From contig NZ_JAPMLQ010000007.1 of the NCBI RefSeq assembly GCF_026410305.1, forward strand, positions 62,001 to 126,000: a stretch of 64,000 bases of DNA, in the 5' to 3' direction. The stretch is from Sulfitobacter sp. F26204 (lineage in GTDB: Bacteria > Pseudomonadota > Alphaproteobacteria > Rhodobacterales > Rhodobacteraceae). A program made the position numbers and the translations under genes. The notes beneath the pieces were generated by a model. It was not told the DNA's origin, searched no databases, and was given only the letters and a program-made list of their open reading frames with translations. Of the stretch, positions 47,364 to 56,805 are shown one piece after another (the stretch's first letter is position 1; each line of letters begins with the position of its first letter).

Positions 47364-48251
47364 TTAACCCTTTTCGATGGCTTCTTTCACCGCTTCTCCC
47401 AGGGTCGCTGGGCTGTCCGCCACAACGATACCGGCGGATTTCATCGCTTCGATCTTGTCCTCGGCACCGCCTTTGCCGCCGGCAACGATCGCGCCGGCGT
47501 GGCCCATGCGGCGGCCGGGAGGGGCGGTGCGGCCTGCAATGAAACCAGCGGTGGGCTTCCAGCGGCCTTTCTTTTTCTCGTCGGCGAGGAATTGTGCGGC
47601 TTCTTCTTCCGCAGAACCGCCAATCTCGCCAATCATGATGATTGACTGTGTTTCGTCATCCGCCAGGAACATTTCAAGGACATCGATATGTTCTGTGCCC
47701 TTGATCGGATCACCACCAATGCCCACGGCAGAGGATTGGCCATAGCCCAGATCGGAGGTCTGCTTGACCGCTTCATAGGTCAGGGTGCCCGAGCGAGAGA
47801 CAACGCCGCAAGAGCCGCGCTGGTGAATGTGGCCTGGCATGATGCCGATTTTGCAGGCATCCGGCGTGATCACTCCGGGACAGTTCGGGCCGATCAAACG
47901 AGATTTGGACCCTTCCAACGCACGTTGCACGCGCATCATGTCCAGCACCGGGATGCCCTCGGTGATGCAGACGATCAGTGGCATTCCTGCGTCGATGGCT
48001 TCAAGGATGGAATCCGCAGCAAATGGCGGGGGTACATAGATGACCGAAGCATTCGCCTCAGTGACATGCATCGCCTCGTGGACCGAATTGAAAACCGGCA
48101 GATCAAGATGGGACTGCCCCCCTTTGCCCGGGGTAACACCACCGACCATTTTGGTGCCGTAGGCAATGGCCTGCTCAGTGTGGAATGTCCCCTGCGAGCC
48201 GGTAAGGCCCTGACAGATGACTTTGGTATTTTCGTCTACGAGTACTGCCAT
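47364..48251 (-). CDS. sucD: Succinyl-CoA synthetase alpha subunit
   Basis: A 295-residue alpha subunit. The CoA-binding Rossmann region starts [19 protein letters not shown], and the active-site His is in the second half ([20 protein letters not shown]; phosphohistidine region GHAGA). With SucC it makes GTP or ATP from succinyl-CoA in the TCA cycle. In this genome sucC and sucD are separated by two small exported-protein genes. Confidence 0.97.
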   Translation of the reverse strand: MAVLVDENTKVICQGLTGSQGTFHTEQAIAYGTKMVGGVTPGKGGQSHLDLPVFNSVHEAMHVTEANASVIYVPPPFAADSILEAIDAGMPLIVCITEGIPVLDMMRVQRALEGSKSRLIGPNCPGVITPDACKIGIMPGHIHQRGSCGVVSRSGTLTYEAVKQTSDLGYGQSSAVGIGGDPIKGTEHIDVLEMFLADDETQSIIMIGEIGGSAEEEAAQFLADEKKKGRWKPTAGFIAGRTAPPGRRMGHAGAIVAGGKGGAEDKIEAMKSAGIVVADSPATLGEAVKEAIEKG

Positions 48252-48314
48252 TGAGGCGTCTCCTTGTTGGGTATTCGATCTGGTTTCGATGAGGCGTGAA
48301 CCGCCGGATTTGGA

Positions 48315-48593
48315 TCAGTCAATAATGGGGGTTGAGCCGTCGTTCGCGCCGTAGTGGGATACGGGCTGGCCGCAGGAATAGGTTTGATCACAAGGGGCTG
48401 CGACAGGGTCGGCAACAGGTATGTAAAAGACGGCTTCACCTGTTGATGTCTCGCCTTGCTGGGTGCCGCGCGCCAGAGCGGAAGAACTGGGATGCACAGC
48501 CTGCGGCCCGTCGCGCACTGTGAAATCACCTCCGCCACATGCGGCCAAGGTCGCAATCAGTGCGGTTCCTGCTATGAAACGGATCGTTGTCAT
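48315..48593 (-). CDS. Small lipoprotein of unknown function
   Basis: A 92-residue predicted lipoprotein. Signal MTTIRFIAGTALIATLAAC ends in the lipobox LAAC (Cys19) followed by GGGD. The mature part has two further Cys (CDQTYSC) that could pair. I chose the ATG at 48593 so that the lipobox is at the right distance. No domain recognised. It lies between the exported protein gene and sucD, so it is transcribed with the TCA genes. Confidence 0.75.
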   Translation of the reverse strand: MTTIRFIAGTALIATLAACGGGDFTVRDGPQAVHPSSSALARGTQQGETSTGEAVFYIPVADPVAAPCDQTYSCGQPVSHYGANDGSTPIID

Positions 48594-48613
48594 CCTGTTG
48601 TCCCTTCGTAAAT

Positions 48614-49126
48614 TCAATTCGTATGACCGAGGCCGTCATACAGACGGTCCACAGCCATAAATGTAGTTTTCTTGCCGTTTTGATCACGTGTACCCACATG
48701 AACGACCGCGACGCGACCTTGCAATAGAGCACGCCCTTCGATCAATGCGGTGCCTTCTAACGCCGTGTGGGTGTCAGGCAGTGGTATTTTGGTGCCAAAC
48801 ACCGGCGGTGTTTGCATCTGTCTGCGCAATGCGGTGATGGCCTGGAGGGAATGTGCCCCCTCAAAGACCACCTCGCAGCGCCGTTCGACACCTCGAGGGG
48901 CATCTGTGGGGCGCGGTTCAAGGCTGTCATCCCAGAATGACAACTCAAAAGACGCGGTGTCTGCCCTCATGTTCTTGCGTGCCTCCGCTTCGGTTTGCCC
49001 GGCTTTGAAACACCAGGCATTGAAGGCGGTGATTGCTACGGGTGTCTGATCCGCCATAGCACCGCCCGCCGCCCCGATGAGGGCAGTAAGGCCAAGCGCA
49101 TAAGCGACTGTCAGAGCCGAAGGCAT
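48614..49126 (-). CDS. Exported protein of unknown function
   Basis: A 170-residue predicted periplasmic protein. A signal peptide (about 1-25, ending AMA) precedes a mature domain with two Cys (Cys44 and Cys83), which may form a disulfide. No recognised domain; the pattern FELSFWDDSLEPRPTDAPRGVERRC is distinctive and could serve as a search probe. AAGGA lies about 9 bases before the ATG. It follows sucC by 22 bp. Confidence 0.72.
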   Translation of the reverse strand: MPSALTVAYALGLTALIGAAGGAMADQTPVAITAFNAWCFKAGQTEAEARKNMRADTASFELSFWDDSLEPRPTDAPRGVERRCEVVFEGAHSLQAITALRRQMQTPPVFGTKIPLPDTHTALEGTALIEGRALLQGRVAVVHVGTRDQNGKKTTFMAVDRLYDGLGHTN

Positions 49127-49148
49127 CCCTGCATTCCTTGTTCCGGAC

Positions 49149-50342
49149 CTAGCCTTTAACCGCTTTCACGATTTTCTGTGCGCCGTCTTTCAGGTCTTCC
49201 GCCGCAATCACGTCAAGACCGGAGTTGTTGATGATGTCTTTGCCCTGCTGCACGTTCGTACCTTCGAGACGCACAACCAGCGGCACTTTCAGACCGACTT
49301 CCTTGACCGCGGCGACAACGCCTTCGGCGATCACATCGCAGCGCATGATGCCGCCAAAGATGTTCACAAGGATGCCTTTGACCTTTGGATCGGAGGTGAT
49401 GATTTTGAAGGCTTCGGTCACTTTCTCTTTGGTGGCGCCGCCACCGACATCAAGGAAGTTGGCGGGTTCGGAACCATAAAGCTTGATAATATCCATGGTG
49501 GCCATGGCCAGTCCCGCACCGTTGACCATACAGCCGATTTCACCATCAAGCGTGATGTAGTTCAGGTCATACTTCGAAGCCTCAAGTTCCTTGGCATCTT
49601 CTTCGGTCTCGTCGCGCAATTCGTTGATGTCTGGATGGCGATAGATTGCGTTGCCGTCAAAACTGACCTTGGCGTCAAGCACTTTCAGATCTCCGGTATC
49701 CGTGACCACCAGGGGGTTGATTTCAAGCATCTCCATGTCTTTTTCAAGAAATGCCTTGTAGAGCAAACCCATCAGGCCGACGCATTGTTTGACCTGTTTG
49801 CCTTCCAGGCCAAGCGAAAATGCGATGCGGCGACCGTGAAAGGCTTGATACCCAGTAGCCGGATCAACCGAGAAGCTGAGGATTTTCTCGGGAGTGCTGG
49901 CTGCGACTTCTTCGATGTCCATGCCGCCTTCGGTCGAACAAACAAACGACACACGAGATGTCTGACGATCCACCAGCAACGCGAGGTAGAGTTCGGTTTC
50001 GATGCCGGAACCGTCTTCGATGTAGATCCGATTGACCTGTTTGCCTGCGGGGCCGGTCTGATGCGTGACCAGGGTGCGGCCCAGCATCTTCTTGGCTTGT
50101 TCTGCCGCGTCTTCCACTGATTTGGCCAGCCGAACGCCGCCCGCATCACCGGCATCGGCCTCTTTGAATGTGCCCTTGCCGCGGCCACCAGCGTGGATCT
50201 GCGCTTTCACAACCCAAAGCGGGCCGTCCATTTCGCCGGCTGCTGTCTTGGCATCTTCGGCCTTGAGGACAACGCGGCCATCTGAGACAGGTGCGCCATA
50301 GCTACGCAGAAGGGCTTTCGCCTGGTATTCGTGGATGTTCAT
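49149..50342 (-). CDS. sucC: Succinyl-CoA synthetase beta subunit
   Basis: A 397-residue ATP-grasp beta subunit. [16 protein letters not shown] starts the protein; [17 protein letters not shown] is the nucleotide-binding lid, LEINPLVVT carries metal ligands, and [17 protein letters not shown] and [17 protein letters not shown] follow. It is the first gene of the sucC-sucD-sucA-sucB-lpd block on the minus strand. A 277-bp upstream gap with two matching palindromes gives it its own promoter and operator region. Confidence 0.97.
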   Translation of the reverse strand: MNIHEYQAKALLRSYGAPVSDGRVVLKAEDAKTAAGEMDGPLWVVKAQIHAGGRGKGTFKEADAGDAGGVRLAKSVEDAAEQAKKMLGRTLVTHQTGPAGKQVNRIYIEDGSGIETELYLALLVDRQTSRVSFVCSTEGGMDIEEVAASTPEKILSFSVDPATGYQAFHGRRIAFSLGLEGKQVKQCVGLMGLLYKAFLEKDMEMLEINPLVVTDTGDLKVLDAKVSFDGNAIYRHPDINELRDETEEDAKELEASKYDLNYITLDGEIGCMVNGAGLAMATMDIIKLYGSEPANFLDVGGGATKEKVTEAFKIITSDPKVKGILVNIFGGIMRCDVIAEGVVAAVKEVGLKVPLVVRLEGTNVQQGKDIINNSGLDVIAAEDLKDGAQKIVKAVKG

Positions 50343-50451
50343 GAAAAGCGGTCCCGTATTTGTTCAAGTCACCAATTGGCAGCTGGTGAGTCTTATGGTT
50401 CAAAGCAAGCTTTGAGCAGTTTTGAATACATTGCCAGCAGAAAGCGACATT

Positions 50452-50482
50452 TGTGATCACAGTTGAAAAACGTGTGATCACA
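50452..50482 (-). promoter_or_regulatory. Paired TGTGATCACA palindromes upstream of sucC
   Basis: Two exact TGTGATCACA palindromes lie at 50452-50461 and 50473-50482, with centres 21 bp apart (two helical turns). They are 110-140 bp before the sucC start and downstream of the mch stop. The same double element, with the same 21-bp spacing, lies in front of sdhC (56767-56797). The symmetric core and spacing indicate cooperative binding of two dimers. The regulator is unknown; the 10-bp core lacks the six-base gap of a CRP/FNR site. Confidence 0.75.
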
Positions 50483-50619
50483 AAGCGACCATATAAGCGG
50501 GAATCGCTTGTTGCAGGTCGAATTGGACCCGCTCGGAAATATCATAATGACCCGATTGGGCAATATTGCCGTGCCGCTCTCTTCTGGTTCATGCGCCGTG
50601 TTGGGCCGCGATGACCGTT

Positions 50620-51651
50620 TCAAAGGGGCATTAATGCCCAGTAATCCAGATCCAAAAGGACATCCGGTTGGTATCTACCCTCTGTGTTGCGCAGATCGAA
50701 AAGTGCGCCGCCTTTGGTCGCCACCAGACGCAACCGGAGGGCACCGACACCTGGCGCATCGGTTTCAGCCTTGTCTATCACTTCAGACCAGGCACGGATT
50801 GTGTCACCAGCAATACATGGGTTCGCATGCGCGCCACCATTCAGCCCGACGATCATCTGAGCGTTGGCCAGTCCGTTGAACGATAGGGCGCGGGCCATCG
50901 AAATGACATGACCGCCATAGATCAGCCGTGTGCCGTCGGGTCGGGCAGAGGTGTCGAAATGTACCTTGGCGGTGTTCTGCCATAGGCGGGTGGCCATCAT
51001 GTGTTCGGCTTCTTCAACCGTGACGCCATCGACATGGTCAATCTGTTCACCGATCTCATAGTCGCCCCAGCGGTGCGGCTCACCGGCGAGTGAAAACTCA
51101 TAGTTGGTGAAATCGAGGCCCTCCGGGATCACCAGCTGATTCGCATCAAGCGCATCTGGCAGGTCGGGCACCATTGTTTCAGGCGCGGCTGCGTCCAGAT
51201 CACGCTTGCGCACCATCACCCAGCGCACATATTCCAAGACCGGTTCATCGTGCTGGTTCAGGCCTGTCGTACGCACATAAACCACACCGGTCTTGCCATT
51301 GGAGTTCTGCTTGAGACCGATCACCTCGGATTGGCTGCGCAGAGTGTCGCCAGGCCAGACTGGGGCCAGCCAGCGCCCCTGAGCATAACCGAGGTTGGCG
51401 ACAGCGTTCAGCGATACATCCGGCACGGTCTTGCCAAAGACGATATGAAAGGCAATCAGATCATCCAGCGGGCTGAACGGCAGGCCGCAGGATTTTGCAA
51501 ATTCGTCCGACGAATACAGTGCGTGGCGCGCCGGATAAAGCATGTGATAGAGGGCGCGTTCCCCCATCGTGACCGTACGTGGCACAGCATGATGCAATGT
51601 TTCACCAACGTGGTAGTCTTCAAAAAACCGGCCTGAATTTGTCTTGCTCAT
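50620..51651 (-). CDS. mch: Mesaconyl-CoA hydratase (MaoC-type)
   Basis: A 343-residue double-hotdog MaoC-type hydratase. SGRFFEDYHVGE at the N-terminus and RLWQNTAKVHFD plus YGGHVISMARALSFNGLANAQMIVGLNGGAHANP fit the enzyme that hydrates mesaconyl-CoA to beta-methylmalyl-CoA in the ethylmalonyl-CoA pathway. The neighbouring mcl2-like gene, and the conserved position next to sucC in Rhodobacterales, support this. The start is the ATG at 51651, which overlaps the DUF1737 stop by one base (TGATG). A perfect palindrome (GGGCATTAATGCCC) at the 3' end covers its last codons. Confidence 0.9.
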   Translation of the reverse strand: MSKTNSGRFFEDYHVGETLHHAVPRTVTMGERALYHMLYPARHALYSSDEFAKSCGLPFSPLDDLIAFHIVFGKTVPDVSLNAVANLGYAQGRWLAPVWPGDTLRSQSEVIGLKQNSNGKTGVVYVRTTGLNQHDEPVLEYVRWVMVRKRDLDAAAPETMVPDLPDALDANQLVIPEGLDFTNYEFSLAGEPHRWGDYEIGEQIDHVDGVTVEEAEHMMATRLWQNTAKVHFDTSARPDGTRLIYGGHVISMARALSFNGLANAQMIVGLNGGAHANPCIAGDTIRAWSEVIDKAETDAPGVGALRLRLVATKGGALFDLRNTEGRYQPDVLLDLDYWALMPL

Positions 51652-51854
51652 CAATGCGCCCCTAGTTTGGTGTCTGGGGTATAGGTGCCCTCGACGTCCT
51701 TCACGACCGATTGGCCACAACGCATGACGCCTGCCTTATGGTCCCATGTCTGTGTCGGGGACCCGTAAAGTTCCCATCCTTTGTTCAAGGCATCCGTGAC
51801 CTTGTGGCAAAATGCCGATGTGTCTTCTTCGGACAGAAAGCGATAGAGTTTCAT
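51651..51854 (-). CDS. DUF1737-family small protein
   Basis: A 67-residue protein with the DUF1737 pattern MKLYRFLSEEDTSAFCHKVTDALNKGWELYGSP. The function of the family is unknown. It is placed between nnrU and mch, with 1-bp overlap to mch. The short distances here suggest one transcript with mcl2 and nnrU. Confidence 0.85.
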   Translation of the reverse strand: MKLYRFLSEEDTSAFCHKVTDALNKGWELYGSPTQTWDHKAGVMRCGQSVVKDVEGTYTPDTKLGAH

Positions 51855-51864
51855 GACAGTTTCC

Positions 51865-52422
51865 TTAGCCAGAAAAGGGCGAAACGCCCAGCCACATGTG
51901 AATTGCGACCGTGAGGGTGAACAGGACTAGCGAAATTACGGCAAGGCGGATGTAGGTCGGGCGGCCGGCAGGGGCGGGGGGCACCCATTCAGGTGCGGCG
52001 CGGTTGATCAGGATCACCGACCCCACGGCCCAGGCCAGCATCCCACCGAACAAGATGATCGAGGCCAGATCGCCGTTTACCAAGAGATGCGCAGCAGCCC
52101 AGATCTTAACAGCAAGTAGTTGCGGATGGCGGGTTTTGTATGCTGGCCATGCTTTTGCGCCTTTGGCAGCGGATGACCCAAAGACCCAGAATGCCAGCAG
52201 CATGGCGAGATTGTTGATGCCCGTCAGAAACGAAGGGGGCGTCCACACGGCAATGAAATCCGCACTTCGATAGCCAATGATCATCAATACAAGAGAAAGA
52301 ACAATGACAACAGCAATAATGCCTTTGCCCGGCATGCCAAGTGCACTTCGTGCGTCAGGCGCAAGGCGTTTGAAATAATGTGCACCGATCCAAAGGATCA
52401 GGCCGAGGATAAGAAGGGTCAT
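51865..52422 (-). CDS. NnrU-family membrane protein
   Basis: A 185-residue protein with five or six hydrophobic segments and the NnrU-family patterns RHPQLLAVKIWAAAHLLVNGDLASIILFG and PTYIRLAVISLV. NnrU was first linked to nitric oxide reductase expression, but related proteins occur in non-denitrifiers and the family resembles quinone-linked methyltransferase-fold membrane proteins. It begins 4 bp after the mcl2 stop. Confidence 0.88.
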   Translation of the reverse strand: MTLLILGLILWIGAHYFKRLAPDARSALGMPGKGIIAVVIVLSLVLMIIGYRSADFIAVWTPPSFLTGINNLAMLLAFWVFGSSAAKGAKAWPAYKTRHPQLLAVKIWAAAHLLVNGDLASIILFGGMLAWAVGSVILINRAAPEWVPPAPAGRPTYIRLAVISLVLFTLTVAIHMWLGVSPFSG

Positions 52423-52426
52423 TAGG

Positions 52427-53284
52427 TCACTCCGCGTTCAGGGCTGCGATTGCATCCAGCTTTGCCAATGTTTCGCGTGCCGTGGCAACATGTAGGTTTT
52501 CAACGATCTTGCCATCCACCACCGCGACACCCTGCCCGGTGGCTTCGACTTCTTCCAATGCAGCGATCTGGCGTCTGGCCAGGTCGACCTCTTCATCAGA
52601 GGGTGAGAATGCCGTATTGGCAACGTCCAATTGCGCCGGATGGATCAAGGTCTTGCCGTCGAAACCCATATCACGGCCCTGATCGCTTTCGACCTTCAGC
52701 CCCTTATCATCCTTGAAGGCATTATAGACGCCATCGATGATCGCACAGCCATGTGCCTTGGCGGCCAGCACACACAGACCAAGCCCCGCCATCAACGGCA
52801 GGCGGTCGGGGCGAAATCGGGTTTGCAGATCTTTGGCCAGATCATTGGTTCCCATGACCATCGCCTGCAATTGGCGATGCGCCGCAATCGCAGGCGCGTT
52901 CAGCATCGCACCTGGCGTTTCCATCATCGCCCAAAGGGGAATGTCACCGACAATCGCGGCCAGCGCTTCGAGATCCGCAGGGTTTCCGACCTTTGGCAAC
53001 AAGATGGCATCCGCGCCCATGGTCGCTGCTGCCGCTGCATCATCGGCCCCCCATTCTGTATCCAGCCCGTTGATACGGATCACCTTGTAGCGTTTGCCAT
53101 AGCCGCCCGCTTGCAACGCCGCAGCCAGGGTTGTCCGCGCCGCGGATTTTTCATCAGGAGTCACTGCGTCTTCGAGATCAAAGATGATTGCATCGCAGGG
53201 CAGGTTCCGTGCCTTGTCCAGCGCACGGTCCTTAGAGCCGGGAATATAAAGGACAGAACGCAGCGGGCGAGTGATCTTGGGCAT
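52427..53284 (-). CDS. mcl2: (3S)-malyl-CoA thioesterase (Mcl2-like), citrate lyase beta family
   Basis: A 285-residue HpcH/CitE-family TIM barrel. It starts MPKITRPLRSVLYIPGSKDRALDKA, with the metal and CoA-site residues in FDLEDAV (Glu and Asp), WAMMETPGAM and MGTNDLAKDL, and the C-terminal DGKTLIHP. It splits (3S)-malyl-CoA to malate and CoA in the ethylmalonyl-CoA pathway. Malyl-CoA lyase (Mcl1) is longer and starts differently, so Mcl2 is favoured by length and by the neighbouring mch. The ATG at 53284 fits; the frame is open further upstream. Confidence 0.85.
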   Translation of the reverse strand: MPKITRPLRSVLYIPGSKDRALDKARNLPCDAIIFDLEDAVTPDEKSAARTTLAAALQAGGYGKRYKVIRINGLDTEWGADDAAAAATMGADAILLPKVGNPADLEALAAIVGDIPLWAMMETPGAMLNAPAIAAHRQLQAMVMGTNDLAKDLQTRFRPDRLPLMAGLGLCVLAAKAHGCAIIDGVYNAFKDDKGLKVESDQGRDMGFDGKTLIHPAQLDVANTAFSPSDEEVDLARRQIAALEEVEATGQGVAVVDGKIVENLHVATARETLAKLDAIAALNAE

Positions 53285-53612
53285 GGGGAGTTTCCGTCTG
53301 TGATATAATGTTGCGCATAAAGGGCCAGCATTTTGCGAAAAGTACAAGCGCATTTTCGCCGCGATGCAGCAAAGTCCTGTCGCGTAATACCTGCGACCGC
53401 CGCGTTAACCATTATTTCAGGGCTGATCCGCAGTCTATACGCATCGCGCCGCTGGAAAGGTCTGCTCCTCCAAAGCTTTCGGGAATCCGGCTCGGGTCGG
53501 CGCATGAGTTTCAGGAACCGGTCCTCCTGGTTCCAAAGGAAAATCCGGAATTGCTCCGCTCTCCGTGGGGCCTGTTATGTTTAGAAAGGCGCGCAAGATG
53601 GGAAGACTTGGG
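53285..53612. promoter_or_regulatory. Divergent region with a 22-bp spaced GCATTTTSG repeat
   Basis: The gap between mcl2 and the small exported protein holds two direct copies of a GCATTTT-type element: GCATTTTGCG at 53328-53337 and GCATTTTCGC at 53350-53359, 22 bp apart. They lie about 45-75 bp before the mcl2 start on the minus strand, where a regulator of the ethylmalonyl-CoA genes could bind. No RNA gene or hairpin is clear. Confidence 0.4.
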
Positions 53613-53930
53613 ATGACGTTCAAGCTGGGCAGTCTACTGGCTGGAATGGTGTTGAATGTGGCTTCCGTCACGACCGCCACGGCACAAATCGGTAGAAATT
53701 GCGCCGCGCACGATACTGTAGTGGCACGATTGGCGGAAGGTTATGGTGAAACGCGGCAAATGATGGGGCTTGGGGCAAACAATGCAATCGTCGAGGTTTT
53801 TGCTTCCGAGCAGACTGGCAGTTGGACCATTACAGTGACGGTAGCTGGTGGGCTGACCTGTTTGGTCGCATCCGGTCAGGCGTTCGAAGTCCTGGCCGAA
53901 GCCAAGCCAGCAAAGGGCAAGGACGCTTAA
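53613..53930 (+). CDS. Small exported protein of unknown function
   Basis: A 105-residue predicted periplasmic protein. The signal MTFKLGSLLAGMVLNVASVTTATA (from the ATG at 53613, with GGAAG upstream) would be cleaved before QIG. The short mature domain has two Cys (CAAHD and TCLVA), which may pair. ATGs at 53565, 53577 and 53598 would extend the N-terminus. No domain known to me; the gene stands alone between divergent mcl2 and a convergent exporter gene. Confidence 0.75.
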   Translation: MTFKLGSLLAGMVLNVASVTTATAQIGRNCAAHDTVVARLAEGYGETRQMMGLGANNAIVEVFASEQTGSWTITVTVAGGLTCLVASGQAFEVLAEAKPAKGKDA

Positions 53931-53963
53931 CCTGGCATTGAGCCGTAAAATTTGATGATGAAA

Positions 53964-53988
53964 CAAGGCGGGCCCGAGGTTCGCCTTG
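53964..53988. terminator. Bidirectional terminator hairpin
   Basis: An 11-bp stem with two G-U pairs, CAAGGCGGGCC (53964-53974) and GGTTCGCCTTG (53978-53988), with a 3-base loop, lies between two convergent genes. A short T-run (TTTT at 53993-53996) follows on the plus strand. It would stop both transcripts. Confidence 0.7.
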
Positions 53989-54009
53989 CGCGCTTTTACG
54001 ATGCTGAAA

Positions 54010-54765
54010 TCAAACTAATCCATCCCAGATGAGTTTGGTGCCTGTCACCATCAACAGAACATATGTGGTGCCAAAAAACAGTCGCTCTGGCACAATGTGA
54101 TGGGCACGCACACCGATCCAAGTTCCCAGCAGCGCAAAGGGGGCCAGGACGATATTTGCCAGAAAGCTCTGGGATGTGAACATTCCAAGAGCCGCATAGG
54201 GAAGAAACTTCGCGATGTTGAGCATCCAGAAAAGGATCACGGTGGTGGCCTGAAACTGGGTCTTGGTCAATCCTCGGCTCAACAAGAATATCGAAGCGGG
54301 TGGACCGCCCGCGTGGCTGATAAAAGTCGTGAACCCAGCGATCGTTCCAAAGAGCAGGCCAGCACTGTCCGGCATACGTTCATTTGTGATCCGCACGGCA
54401 CCTGTTGCCAGCGAAATTCGCCATAACACAAAGACAACAGAAACGCTGCCAATCAACAGTCGAAGCAAATCGGGCGAGGCTACGCGATACAACAGCGCGC
54501 CTGCGACGACGCCCGGTAATCCGCCAATGACCAGCAATCTCACGTCCGGGGTGCTCCACCTGCGCCAATAGGGTTTGAGGGAACTGACATCAATTAACAT
54601 CAACAACGGCAGCATGATCCCAAGGGCCATGCCGGGTTCGACAACAAGCGCCAGGACCGTTGCTGAAGCAAATGCAGCCCCTGACCCAAATCCCGCCTTG
54701 GAAACACCTGCAAAAATGACAGCTGGTCCGGCAATACAAAAGAAATACAGATCAAGATCTACCAT
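54010..54765 (-). CDS. Sulfite/organosulfonate exporter, TauE/SafE family
   Basis: A 251-residue protein with about eight membrane segments and the two-repeat TauE/SafE pattern. KAGFGSGAAFASATVLALVVEPGMALGIMLPLLMLIDV starts the first repeat and GLLFGTIAGFTTFISHAGGPPASIFLLSRGLTKTQFQATT the second. Family members export sulfite or sulfoacetate, or move other small anions. No sulfur-metabolism gene is nearby, so the substrate is open. Confidence 0.93.
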   Translation of the reverse strand: MVDLDLYFFCIAGPAVIFAGVSKAGFGSGAAFASATVLALVVEPGMALGIMLPLLMLIDVSSLKPYWRRWSTPDVRLLVIGGLPGVVAGALLYRVASPDLLRLLIGSVSVVFVLWRISLATGAVRITNERMPDSAGLLFGTIAGFTTFISHAGGPPASIFLLSRGLTKTQFQATTVILFWMLNIAKFLPYAALGMFTSQSFLANIVLAPFALLGTWIGVRAHHIVPERLFFGTTYVLLMVTGTKLIWDGLV

Positions 54766-54843
54766 AAATCAGATGTAAGCAGTTTTTCTGATCAGGAACA
54801 TCGACAATATGAATTGCGGGCAAAACCAGGTTACCAAACCTGA

Positions 54844-55968
<1,125 letters not shown>

Positions 55969-55994
55969 CGCAATATTCTGTTTCGACAGCTTGA

Positions 55995-56020
55995 ACGCGT
56001 CCCGTTTCGGGGCGCGTTTT
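55995..56020 (+). terminator. Intrinsic terminator after mdh
   Basis: ACGCGTCCCG (55995-56004) and CGGGGCGCGT (56008-56017) pair over 10 bp with one wobble and a 3-base TTT loop, and a T-run (TTTT, 56017-56020) follows. It is about 26 bp after the mdh stop, so mdh is transcribed separately from the sdh genes. Confidence 0.85.
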
Positions 56021-56095
56021 GCGTACTCAGGCGGTCGAATGACCCCTCGCGCAAAAGAGAGGTGCGTCAGCAGGGCGGTTGGCCTAAGCTGAGGC

Positions 56096-56764
56096 ATGCG
56101 CCTGCTCCTGTTCCTCTGCTGTGCCGTTTTCCCTTCCTGCGCAACTGCTTGCGGATTGGCACTCGTTTTGGCCGTGGATGTGTCTGGGTCGGTTGATCAA
56201 ACTGAATATCGCATGCAAATGGACGGGTTGGCTGCCGCATTGCTGGATGGGATTGTCGTTGATGCCCTGATTGATCAGGAGGCACATGTCAGCTTGGTCC
56301 AATGGTCCGGTTCGTCGCGTCAGGCCCAAACAATTCCCTGGACGCCGATCACCTCGTTTGATGACGTCAGAGCGCTGGCAGATGCAATTGTCTCCGATCC
56401 CCGCAAATGGCGCAATTATTCTACTGCGATCGGCGAAGCACTTGACCTGTCTGCCGAAAGTTTTACCCAGGTCGTCTGGTGTAAACGCCACGTTATCGAT
56501 GTTTCTGGTGACGGAGTTTCGAACGAGGGCCAGTTGCCACGCGAAATGCGACAATCCATGCGACTGTCGGGTATCACTGTGAACGCTCTGGCGATCGAGA
56601 CCGATGATACGGATTTGACAGCCTACTTTTACGAGAATTTGATCGTAGGAGAGGGGGCATTTGTGATCACCGCCAATGGGTTTGCCGATTATCCCGAAAA
56701 AATACGTCGTAAATTGCAGCGCGAAACAACAAAGCGGCTGAGTCGTCTCGACAATTCCCAATAG
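56096..56764 (+). CDS. DUF1194-family exported protein with VWA fold
   Basis: A 222-residue predicted exported protein. A signal peptide (about 1-20, with Cys near the end) precedes a von Willebrand A-like domain with the MIDAS metal motif in LAVDVSGSVD (DxSxS) and a second Asp at VSGDGVSN. The DUF1194 family's partner is unknown; VWA domains bind ligands through a divalent metal. It lies between mdh and the sdh operon, and a TTTGTGATCACC element in its coding region is discussed in the findings. Confidence 0.9.
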   Translation: MRLLLFLCCAVFPSCATACGLALVLAVDVSGSVDQTEYRMQMDGLAAALLDGIVVDALIDQEAHVSLVQWSGSSRQAQTIPWTPITSFDDVRALADAIVSDPRKWRNYSTAIGEALDLSAESFTQVVWCKRHVIDVSGDGVSNEGQLPREMRQSMRLSGITVNALAIETDDTDLTAYFYENLIVGEGAFVITANGFADYPEKIRRKLQRETTKRLSRLDNSQ

Positions 56765-56766
56765 TC

Positions 56767-56797
56767 TGTGATCACAGTTAAATACCACGTGATCACA
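56767..56797 (+). promoter_or_regulatory. Paired TGTGATCACA-type palindromes upstream of sdhC
   Basis: TGTGATCACA lies at 56767-56776 and CGTGATCACA at 56788-56797, centres 21 bp apart, just after the DUF1194 stop and 158 bp before sdhC. The composite element, including the AACTGTGATCACA flank, matches the one before sucC but in the opposite orientation. Its position about 50-70 bases before a candidate transcription start suggests activation of sdhCDAB. Confidence 0.75.
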
Positions 56798-56805
56798 AAT
56801 CATTG

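Noticed and set aside
47866-47873. GTGATCAC inside sucD
   Set aside because: It is in conserved coding sequence (GVITPDA), is single and has no partner at 21 bp, so it is probably chance.
50626-50639. Perfect palindrome GGGCATTAATGCCC at the end of mch as a terminator
   Set aside because: It lies in the last codons and has no T-run; a weak terminator or chance is equally likely.
54788-54795. CTGATCAG palindrome upstream of mdh as a member of the TCA operator family
   Set aside because: It lacks the TGTGATCACA core and a partner site, so mdh is not clearly part of the proposed regulon.
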